In this document: positions 57,768 through 64,000 of the stretch, piece after piece
Numbering within the stretch: position 1 is the stretch's first letter
Layout of the letters: every line of letters begins with the position of its first letter
DNA from: Rheinheimera lutimaris
GTDB lineage: Bacteria; Pseudomonadota; Gammaproteobacteria; Enterobacterales; Alteromonadaceae
Direction of reading: 5' to 3'
Length of the DNA stretch: 64,000 nucleotides
NCBI RefSeq assembly: GCF_013283795.1
Contig: NZ_JABSOD010000004.1
Span: 62,001 to 126,000 of the forward strand
Notes under the pieces: generated by a model
The model's input: only the letters and a program-made list of their open reading frames with translations
Database searches by the model: none
What the model was told of the DNA's origin: nothing
Position numbers and translations under genes: made by a program

Positions 57768-58337
57768 TCAGACCTTTCCAAGTTTTGCTCTTTCTTCTTC
57801 AAACTTTTTCATTTTTTCAATAAATTTATTATCCATCTCTGATGGGATGGGCACTCTTACAGTGTATTCATAATTTGGTTCGCCTCCAGCCGTAGTCATT
57901 TCTACAGTGCCCTCTGGATGATTACGTAAAACGCGGAAACCATTTTTCTCGTACCAGCCTACCGAGGAAGGCGTTGCATAAGTATGAAAATCTTTATCTT
58001 CTTTTATTGCCTGCAGTAACTTCGTAGAAATTCCTTTACCCCGGAACTTTTCTATCACGAATAGCGCATCAATACGCCGTATTGTTTTATCATCTGTTGT
58101 TGTATACAAAATCATTCCCAGAGGCATGCCGTGTAAATCATTCGCTAAGACCATTACGGACTCTCCCGACCAAACCATCATCCGTGCTTTGGACAGTTCG
58201 AGAAGCCTCTGCTCCACAGACCATTTCAGAGCGGATGACATTTCAATGCCATAAAAATCTGCAAGCATCATGATGGCTCCGATATCACCGGCCAGACCGC
58301 TGCTATTTACCTTTCTCAGCTTTATTGAAGTGATCAT
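57768..58337 (-). CDS. GNAT-family N-acetyltransferase
   Basis: This 189 aa protein has the acetyl-CoA motif IDALFVIEKFRGKGISTKLLQAI and the late GNAT strand SSVGWYEKNGFRVLRNH. The C-terminal tail (DNKFIEKMKKFEEERAKLG) is a charged helix not typical of the fold core. It lies 21 bp upstream of the DUF6602 gene on the same strand and is likely co-transcribed. The substrate is unknown. Confidence 0.85.
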   Translation of the reverse strand: MITSIKLRKVNSSGLAGDIGAIMMLADFYGIEMSSALKWSVEQRLLELSKARMMVWSGESVMVLANDLHGMPLGMILYTTTDDKTIRRIDALFVIEKFRGKGISTKLLQAIKEDKDFHTYATPSSVGWYEKNGFRVLRNHPEGTVEMTTAGGEPNYEYTVRVPIPSEMDNKFIEKMKKFEEERAKLGKV

Positions 58338-58721
58338 GTCAATATTCCTAATTTGAGCGGGGACCTAGCGCTTGTTCGACAGGTATTCCCATATTCAACG
58401 AGAGCTAACCTATCTTTGTAAATTATGTGCGTGCAACACTACGCCGTAATACGAGTCCTTACAATACTTTATAGAGATACATCACATTGCGCCCGACTAA
58501 ACTCAAGCATGAAGCTTGATGTTTATACCTGCCGTTTTTCCATTAGAAAGTTCGCAGGCATTAGCTGCCACGCGAGCCGAAAACCCGCCCTGTCACCCGC
58601 ATGGTAAACCTGTATAAGCAAAAATTATTCTGGCCGATATTTGATATGCCTATAAGCAAAAAGCCGACGTGATGTCGGCTTTTTAGCAGGAATTCGGCTT
58701 GTTAACTCACTGTGTTCAATA
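58338..58721. other. 384 bp gap in the accessory region
   Basis: The gap separates the GNAT gene from the immunity-like gene. It has no convincing coding frame (the best, 60 aa at 58425-58607, has no family features or ribosome site) and contains one strong terminator at 58658-58684. It may be a remnant of earlier gene content; nothing else is visible. Confidence 0.5.
58658..58684. terminator. Terminator downstream of the immunity-like gene
   Basis: An 11 bp stem (aaaaagccgac / gtcggcttttt) with a 5 nt loop lies 38 bp after the stop of the leftward immunity-like gene. It ends the two-gene unit. Confidence 0.88.
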
Positions 58722-59267
58722 TTACGGCTGCTCGCCGGGTTGCAAATATTTGAGTAACCGTTGCTCGTCAATTGGCCCGGTAATCTTCTCTTTCAATGGT
58801 TGGCCGGGATCCCAAAAGTCACTAAAAGTCAGGTAGATGTTCGTAGCCCCATAGTCCGCTTTTTTCCACAGCTCAAAATATTGCTGTTTTATCTCCGGCT
58901 CGATGTAATCCATAAAGGCTTCACGAATGCCGTCCATGTCACGGCTTAACCCCCTGAAGTTACCGGCGTCTGCTCTGACATACGAGAAATCTCCCTGCTT
59001 TGCCTCTGCCAAAGCTTCAATCATTCCTTGCCTCATACCTAAAAAGTTTGGTTTAACTTTTAAGTGCCATAAATCCGCGTCTTTTTTAATTTCGGCGTAA
59101 TTTGAAGCATTTGTTGGCTTTACTGGCAGAGCATCGTAATGTTCGAGTGCTAAAAGACCAGTGTCGATAAACTGAACGAAGTCGTTGACGAATTGCTCTG
59201 TATATTCAAATGATGAAAACAAACGGAGCAGTAATTTTTCTTTTAAATCAGGAGTCATGTTATGCAT
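58722..59267 (-). CDS. Unknown protein, candidate immunity partner
   Basis: This 181 aa mostly helical, acidic protein has no recognised domain. It starts inside the last codons of the toxin-like gene (8 bp overlap; an ATG at 59258 is an alternative) and ends at a clear terminator, so the pair forms one unit. A small soluble protein coupled directly behind a multi-domain effector-like gene is the classic immunity layout. Function is inferred from position only. Confidence 0.65.
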   Translation of the reverse strand: MHNMTPDLKEKLLLRLFSSFEYTEQFVNDFVQFIDTGLLALEHYDALPVKPTNASNYAEIKKDADLWHLKVKPNFLGMRQGMIEALAEAKQGDFSYVRADAGNFRGLSRDMDGIREAFMDYIEPEIKQQYFELWKKADYGATNIYLTFSDFWDPGQPLKEKITGPIDEQRLLKYLQPGEQP

Positions 59268-60321
59268 CCGCCCAGTTTGTTAATTTAGGTTTCAAATTAG
59301 GTACTTCGTTATAGCCAACATACAACTGTGTTTCACCACCTTCAAGGTAAAATGTTTTACCCTTGTGTTTCCGGTACCCCTGTCCAGCTGTCTTACCTTG
59401 CCATACCTTTAAGCCTTCGTCTCCGACAGTGTGCTCAACATAGTAGCCGTTATCATTCCATGAGTCTTTTACTGCATAGTCTCCGCGCCATGCAGCTTTC
59501 CCTTTCGGTAATTCAGTTGCCCAGTAGCAGCCTGATTCACCTTTGGCCTCACTACACCCTTCATCCACTAAGCGATAAATCTTACTACCCGGCGGTAGAA
59601 CTTTAGGTTCAATATCGGAAAAGTTTCTGAAGTCATTGCGACTGACCACATCCGGAAAGCCTTCCTTCAGCAATGGAATGTATTCTTCCGGGAACTCTTC
59701 CAAGCCAGCAGCATGCTTTGGCATTTGGCCTTCTTTAGCTCCTTGCGGCAGGCCATCAGCCATTAAAGTGTATGGATCACTTGGTGAACCGTCCAAATGC
59801 GCCTTTTTGAATACTTTATCACCTTCATAAGGCTTTAATGCAGGCTTCGCTTCATGCGCTGCAGCTTTGGCTGTTGTGGTTTCCTCTGCGGCTACACCAC
59901 CGCCTGGTTTGGCTGTTCTGGCTGCCGGTGCCGAGCTGGTGTTGCTGTTTGTAGCGGGGGCTAAACCGCCCTCGCCTATGCCGTTGTCTTCCGGTGGCTG
60001 GCCCCAGCCTTCGGTAAGCTGCCAGATGCGCATTTCGTCGGCGGCGAACATTTTGATTAAATCATCACGCAATTGGAAAGTAGTCAGTTTGGATAAATCA
60101 AATTGCCACGGCTTGGCGTGTTGGTACATCTTTGCCCAAATGTCGCGTTGGTTCCAATGGGGTTCCAGCGCTTGTAAGAAGTAGCGGCCAAACTGCAGAT
60201 CTTTTACTTCGCTGACGCAGTCTTCGCCTAAATCAGCGTAAGCGAATAAGCAATTACTACACAAATAGGTTTTACCCCACTTGTCTTCCAGTATTACGCC
60301 ATCGTAGTGTCTGTCCAGCAT
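59260..60321 (-). CDS. Candidate polymorphic toxin/effector
   Basis: The 353 aa protein has three parts: an N-terminal domain (1-115) with YLCSNCLFAY and AADEMRIWQLTEGWGQPPE, a Gly/Ala/Thr/Pro linker (116-165), and a C-terminal domain (about 215-353) with SKIYRLVDEG, GCYWATELP, WRGDYAV and EGGETQLYV. The late YR ... G ... GGxTQ spacing resembles ADP-ribosyl/NAD-acting toxin folds (TNT-like); this is a tentative reading. AAGGTGG precedes the ATG. There is no signal peptide and no secretion genes nearby. The immunity-like gene overlaps its end. Confidence 0.6.
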   Translation of the reverse strand: MLDRHYDGVILEDKWGKTYLCSNCLFAYADLGEDCVSEVKDLQFGRYFLQALEPHWNQRDIWAKMYQHAKPWQFDLSKLTTFQLRDDLIKMFAADEMRIWQLTEGWGQPPEDNGIGEGGLAPATNSNTSSAPAARTAKPGGGVAAEETTTAKAAAHEAKPALKPYEGDKVFKKAHLDGSPSDPYTLMADGLPQGAKEGQMPKHAAGLEEFPEEYIPLLKEGFPDVVSRNDFRNFSDIEPKVLPPGSKIYRLVDEGCSEAKGESGCYWATELPKGKAAWRGDYAVKDSWNDNGYYVEHTVGDEGLKVWQGKTAGQGYRKHKGKTFYLEGGETQLYVGYNEVPNLKPKLTNWADA

Positions 60322-60450
60322 ACTGCCACCTTGTTTATAAAAATGCTATTTTACTAAACAATAAATTTACAATGAGCGCATTTTTACAACCCGGCAGGGT
60401 ATTGTCAAACGGAATATGGTATTGCGGCGAATAACGGCTATTGGCAAGGC

Positions 60451-60918
60451 TTAGCCCTGACGTTTTTCCATTAAAAAATTCGTTAACACCACGCCGCGCA
60501 CTTCCTTTTGCTGTTGCCTTACCACCTCAAAACCGTAGTGTTGAAAAAACGGCTTCGCAGTAATACTGACATTGGCGTAAAAGCGTTTCAGGCCGTAACG
60601 GCGGCCGGCTTTCAGTAAATGCTTCATCAGCGCTTTACCTACGCCCTTGCCCTGATAGGCGTGGTGGCAAAAGAAAAAGTCGATATAGCCATCTGTTTGC
60701 ACATCGGCAAAACCAACGATAGTGTCGTTATCCAGTGCGACAAAGGGCTCGCACTCAAGCATGCGCATCACCCAGGCGTTTTCATCATACTTTACCGGCG
60801 CCCAGGCTTCGCGCTGCTCCGGCGTGTAATCGCGCTGATTAACATGGTGCACAGTGTTATAAAACAGCTCGCGCAGCAGCGGCTCTTCGCTGGGTTGATA
60901 AGAACGGATTTGGTACAT
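60451..60918 (-). CDS. GNAT-family N-acetyltransferase (YafP-like)
   Basis: This 155 aa GNAT starts MYQIRSYQPSEEPLLRELFYNTVHHVNQRDY and has the acetyl-CoA loop HHAYQGKGVGKALMKHLL, with FFQHYGFEVVRQQQKEVRGV near the end. The pattern fits the YafP/ElaA-like group. The substrate is unknown. It is monocistronic and marks the return to base composition like that of the core genes. Confidence 0.9.
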   Translation of the reverse strand: MYQIRSYQPSEEPLLRELFYNTVHHVNQRDYTPEQREAWAPVKYDENAWVMRMLECEPFVALDNDTIVGFADVQTDGYIDFFFCHHAYQGKGVGKALMKHLLKAGRRYGLKRFYANVSITAKPFFQHYGFEVVRQQQKEVRGVVLTNFLMEKRQG

Positions 60919-61004
60919 AACTCACCTGTTATTGCGTGCCGGGCTGCCGGTTTACTGCGCTAAGTGCCACGACACAGTATGTGTTTGCAGCACTATAAAA
61001 CAAT

Positions 61005-61027
61005 AAAGCCCTGCGGTGCAGGGCTTT
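61005..61027. terminator. fklB terminator
   Basis: A 10 bp stem (aaagccctgc / gcagggcttt) with a GGT loop lies 21-43 bp downstream of fklB. Confidence 0.75.
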
Positions 61028-61047
61028 GGTTAACTTAGCAGCCGCTA

Positions 61048-61665
61048 TTACAGAATAGCTAACAGTTCTACGTCAAATACCAGCGCACTGAATGGGGCGA
61101 TGGCATTGCCGGCACCGCGCTCGCCGTAGGCCAGATTGTGCGGGATGTATAAACGCAGTTTGCTGCCCGGTGACATCAGTTGCAGCGCTTCGGTCCAGCC
61201 GGCGATAACGCCTGATACCGGGAATTCTGCCGGCTCGCCACGCTGATAAGAGCTGTCGAACACAGTGCCGTCGATTAAGGTACCGTGGTAGTGCGTGCGC
61301 ACGGTTGAGTCACGTGATGGTTTTTCACCTTCAGCGGCAACCAGTACTTCGTACTGCAGGCCTGATGCGGTTACGGTAACTTCAGCACGCTTGGCGTTTT
61401 CTGCCAGGAAGGCTTCGCCGGCACCGGCTAATAATTCGGCTTTTTCCGCTTGCTCGGCTTGCATACGCTCGCTGATCACGCCAAAGGCTGCACGGATTTG
61501 CTCGTCGGTTACCGCAGGTTCCTGCTCAGTGTAGGCGGCGATAACACCGGCTGCTACCGCGTCGATATCCAGGCCGTCAAACGGGTTATCGGCCAGTTGC
61601 TGGCCCATTTGTAAACCAATACCGTAGCTGGCGTGCTGTTCAAGCGTTGTGTATTTATCTGACAT
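61048..61665 (-). CDS. fklB: FKBP-type peptidyl-prolyl isomerase FklB
   Basis: FklB catalyses cis-trans isomerisation of proline bonds. The 205 aa protein has an N-terminal dimerisation helix region (TLEQHASYGIGLQMGQQL) and a C-terminal FKBP domain with VRTHYHGTLIDGTVFDSSYQRGEPAEFPVSGVI and LAYGERGAGNAIAPFSALVFDVELL. I chose ATG 61665 over an upstream GTG; GGA lies 5 nt before it. No signal peptide, so it is likely cytoplasmic as in E. coli. Confidence 0.95.
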   Translation of the reverse strand: MSDKYTTLEQHASYGIGLQMGQQLADNPFDGLDIDAVAAGVIAAYTEQEPAVTDEQIRAAFGVISERMQAEQAEKAELLAGAGEAFLAENAKRAEVTVTASGLQYEVLVAAEGEKPSRDSTVRTHYHGTLIDGTVFDSSYQRGEPAEFPVSGVIAGWTEALQLMSPGSKLRLYIPHNLAYGERGAGNAIAPFSALVFDVELLAIL

Positions 61666-61767
61666 GAGTTCCACTTATGCTGATGAAGCCAATGCTTTGG
61701 GTTGCCAATGGCTTCAGGTTAAAAGTGCGCTTATGCTATCGCAAAAACGCGCGAATGTCTTGCCAAC

Positions 61768-62058
61768 TCAGGCAGCCAATTGCTGTACCTGCAACCAGAT
61801 AGCATTAACGTGTTGCTGGTCTTGCTCGCCCAGTTCACCATTTTCAATAGCTTGCGTCAGGGTGTCGCTTACCTGCGCCACCACATCGGCGGCGGTAAAG
61901 GGTTCGGCGGCAACTTCCAGCGTGCCTACGGCCAAATCGAAATGGCCGCGTAAATAACCTGAGGCAAACAGTTCATCATCTGTGGCTACCGGCACTAAGG
62001 CATCAAACAAGCCGGCGACGGCATCAATAAACGCCAGCGGTGCTGTGACTGCAGTCAT
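61768..62058 (-). CDS. yfcL: YfcL-family protein
   Basis: This roughly 96 aa acidic protein resembles E. coli YfcL, a small protein of unknown function. It reads APLAFIDAVAGLFDALVPVATDDELFASGYLRGHFDLAVG and ends IENGELGEQDQQHVNAIWLQVQQL. I favour the ATG at 62058 because GAGG lies 12 nt upstream and touches the earlier ATG at 62070. It starts within a few bases of the kinase gene stop, so the two are coupled. Confidence 0.85.
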   Translation of the reverse strand: MTAVTAPLAFIDAVAGLFDALVPVATDDELFASGYLRGHFDLAVGTLEVAAEPFTAADVVAQVSDTLTQAIENGELGEQDQQHVNAIWLQVQQLAA

Positions 62059-62059
62059 A

Positions 62060-63190
62060 TTAAATTTCATCCTCGTAACCTAAGCGGTACATTACATAGT
62101 CGTTATAACCGGTAACGATATTAATTAGTCCGGTAAGTTGCTTATCCAGCGTCGCATCACCGGTGTCGGCCAGCAGCGGCCGGCCCTGCAATTGCTGCAA
62201 TTTGGCTTTGCCGGCCAGCAATATAATGTTGTCGCGGCCGATGGCGCGGATCACCGCCGGTGACAATTGCTGATTACCGCGGCCAAACACATGGCCCTGG
62301 CCGCCAATTAAGGTGATCACCAATTTGCTGGGGTAACCCTGCACCAATTCAAGCAATTGCGCAGCGGTCACATCTTTGGCAATCAACTCACCGTTTTCCA
62401 CCACATCAACACCCAACAGGGTGTTATCCAGGCCCAGCTCGGCCATTACCGCCGCTACAGTTGAGCCGGAGCCCATAACATAGCGCACGTTCTCTTCCAT
62501 TTGTGTGGCAACATAAGCGGCTAAATCGGCCAGCACCAGCTCTTCTGATTCACGCCCGGCCATTTTTACGCTTTGTACATAACGCAATTGCGCGGGTATA
62601 CGCATTTCACCAAAGCGGCGGGCTTTTACTACACCGTCGCGAAACGCTTGCTCATCAATGTCCATTACCGCGGCTTCTGCCAGCGACACCAATTCGCCGG
62701 CAATTAACATGGCCACCAGCTTACCGGCCGCCTGCGGCGATATGGCATAAACACCGGAGTGAATTTTAACCCCGGCCGGAATACCCAATACCGTGGTTTG
62801 GTCGCCGACTGCGGCGCAAATATTACGTGCAGTGCCATCACCACCGGCAAACAGCAATAAATCAACGCCATGCTCAGCCAGCAGTTTGGCGGCGGTTTCG
62901 GTGTCTGTCGCAGTTGATGGCATGGCCGCAGCGCTATACAACACCTGGTGCTGCAACCCCAGCCCGGCGCAAACACTTTCGCCCATATCACCCGCTACGG
63001 TAAACACTTCAAACTGCCCGCGCTGCGCCAGCAATTCTGTCAGCGCCGTTTTGGCGCGATTCATCGCCTGGGGCGTGGCACCCAATGCCAGAGCTTGTTC
63101 AGCCTGGCCGTCCGAGCCCTTTAACCCCACACTGCCGCCCAAGCCGGCCAGCGGGTTAATGATCAGCCCAAGCCGGAACAAATTCGCCAT
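62060..63190 (-). CDS. ATP-NAD kinase family protein
   Basis: This 376 aa protein belongs to the ATP-NAD/diacylglycerol kinase superfamily. The N-terminus LGLIINPLAGLGGSVGLKGSDG and the GGDGTARNI motif form the nucleotide site, followed by GIPAGVKIHSGVYAISP. It is longer than NadK and lacks its NE/D signature, so NAD is not a certain substrate. It sits with yfcL downstream, overlapping or abutting. Confidence 0.88.
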   Translation of the reverse strand: MANLFRLGLIINPLAGLGGSVGLKGSDGQAEQALALGATPQAMNRAKTALTELLAQRGQFEVFTVAGDMGESVCAGLGLQHQVLYSAAAMPSTATDTETAAKLLAEHGVDLLLFAGGDGTARNICAAVGDQTTVLGIPAGVKIHSGVYAISPQAAGKLVAMLIAGELVSLAEAAVMDIDEQAFRDGVVKARRFGEMRIPAQLRYVQSVKMAGRESEELVLADLAAYVATQMEENVRYVMGSGSTVAAVMAELGLDNTLLGVDVVENGELIAKDVTAAQLLELVQGYPSKLVITLIGGQGHVFGRGNQQLSPAVIRAIGRDNIILLAGKAKLQQLQGRPLLADTGDATLDKQLTGLINIVTGYNDYVMYRLGYEDEI

Positions 63191-63286
63191 ACTGCCATTC
63201 CATCACCTGAAAAAATGGCCGCCATTGTAAAGCCTTCGCCCGCGCTTTCCCAGCCCTGTCAGGGCAAAACCTGTGCGGGTTTAAAG

Positions 63287-64000
63287 CTACGCCGGCCGTT
63301 TAATGCCCGGCAAAGTGAGTGCCAGCAGGGTTGCGGCCAGTGCCAGCAGCGCGGCGATACTGAAGGTTAACGCCGCGCCGTTGCCGTTTTGCCATAATAC
63401 ACCGGAGAAATAGGCACCAATGGCGCCGCCTCCACCGAAGATCACGCCGGCATACATGGCCTGGCCACGGCTGCGCAGTTTTTTCGGAAAAAACTGCTGG
63501 ATAAACTGCATGGCACAACTGTGAGCAATAGCGAAACTACCGGCATGCAGCAACATGCTAAAGCACAGCCACCAGACATTGTCTGCCATGCCTGCCAGCA
63601 AAGACCAGCGCAGCACGGTTAAGCCGTAGCACACACTTAACAACAAGCGGTAGCTGCGGTTACGCATTAAACTGCCGGCAAAATAGAACGCCAGGATTTC
63701 AGCGGCTACGGCCAGGCCGATAAACAGCCCGGTTTGCGTACCGCTATAGCCCAGATCACGGCTGTACAGGGTGAAAAAGCCATAAAACGGTGCAAAGCTC
63801 ATTTGCAATAATAAAGCCGCCAGCATAAAGCGCAGCAATACGCTGTTTTTAATCAACTTGCTAAACGGCACCGTTGCAGTACTCAGTTCAGCGCTGACAC
63901 TGACTTTCGGCAATAAAAATAAGCTGGCCAGTAACAACAACAAAAACAACAGTGCCGATAAGGGCAAAAACTCGCTGCCATAGCGCTCAAACAGCCAACC
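63287..64000 (-). CDS. MFS transporter (HcaT-like), 5' end missing
   Basis: This is the C-terminal part (238 codons in the window) of a major facilitator protein; the reading frame stays open through the right edge. Membrane segments include LLFLLLLLASLFLLP, LLRFMLAALLLQMSFAPFYGFFTLYS and a series of four to five more. FYGFFTLYSRDLGYSGTQTGLFIGLAVAAEI resembles the HcaT/nucleoside-proton subgroup. The substrate cannot be told. Confidence 0.9.
   Translation of the reverse strand, partial: GWLFERYGSEFLPLSALLFLLLLLASLFLLPKVSVSAELSTATVPFSKLIKNSVLLRFMLAALLLQMSFAPFYGFFTLYSRDLGYSGTQTGLFIGLAVAAEILAFYFAGSLMRNRSYRLLLSVCYGLTVLRWSLLAGMADNVWWLCFSMLLHAGSFAIAHSCAMQFIQQFFPKKLRSRGQAMYAGVIFGGGGAIGAYFSGVLWQNGNGAALTFSIAALLALAATLLALTLPGIKRPA

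Noticed and set aside
58425..58607. 60 aa frame in the 384 bp accessory gap
   Set aside because: No ribosome site, no hydrophobic or domain pattern, and isolated from other genes on that strand.

Overview
The window is a 64 kb piece of a gammaproteobacterial chromosome of roughly balanced base composition. Gene order and protein flavour (sucB-sucA-sdhBADC opposite gltA, comEC-msbA-lpxK-ycaR-kdsB, lolCDE-PilZ-mfd-csiV, fadR opposite dsbB, rhombosortase, paired HDOD proteins) suggest an aerobic Alteromonadales-like bacterium such as a Rheinheimera or Alishewanella relative. That placement is inference from gene content, not a database result. No rRNA, tRNA, CRISPR array, insertion sequence or phage is visible.

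Region 1 (1-8236) is the TCA block: sdhCDAB and sucAB run leftward and gltA runs rightward from a shared 393 bp control region with a good promoter for sdh. A palindromic terminator lies between sdhB and sucA, and a GC-rich hairpin lies between sucA and sucB. Region 2 (8324-17959) holds the csdA-csdE sulfur pair and a tightly overlapping leftward operon comEC-msbA-lpxK-ycaR-kdsB-pseudouridine synthase-tcdA (lipid A and Kdo supply, tRNA ct6A formation, DNA uptake). Region 3 (17956-28286) is lolCDE, a PilZ protein, mfd-csiV, a small membrane protein, ylqF and a BLUF blue-light sensor with all key flavin residues.

Region 4 (28316-42841) is regulatory and metabolic: a receiver-TPR protein whose phosphoacceptor Asp is replaced by Ala, DUF1993, a zinc alcohol dehydrogenase, rimO, a degenerate EAL-HDOD protein divergent from an HDOD protein, a MoxR ATPase with a CoxE-type VWA protein, cysK, a small lipoprotein, an enoyl-CoA hydratase, ggt and a rhombosortase. 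Region 5 (42827-56936) carries a lactate permease, two divergent RluA-type synthases, mscL, an S9 peptidase, azoR, an ECF sigma/ChrR pair, a three-domain sulfur enzyme (cysteine desulfurase, persulfide-dioxygenase-like hydrolase, rhodanese), fadR with a probable autoregulatory operator, dsbB, and arsR-nemA.

Region 6 (about 56937-60450) looks like an accessory insert: a DUF6602 nuclease-like protein, a GNAT, and an overlapping gene pair resembling an orphan polymorphic toxin and its immunity protein. Region 7 (60451-64000) returns to housekeeping genes: GNAT, fklB, yfcL, an ATP-NAD kinase family protein and a truncated MFS transporter.

The strongest candidates for something new are the toxin/immunity pair (58722-60321) and the triple-domain sulfur enzyme (51628-53868). 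Secondary points are the Asp-less receiver, the candidate FadR and ArsR operators, and a shared repeat in two intergenic gaps.
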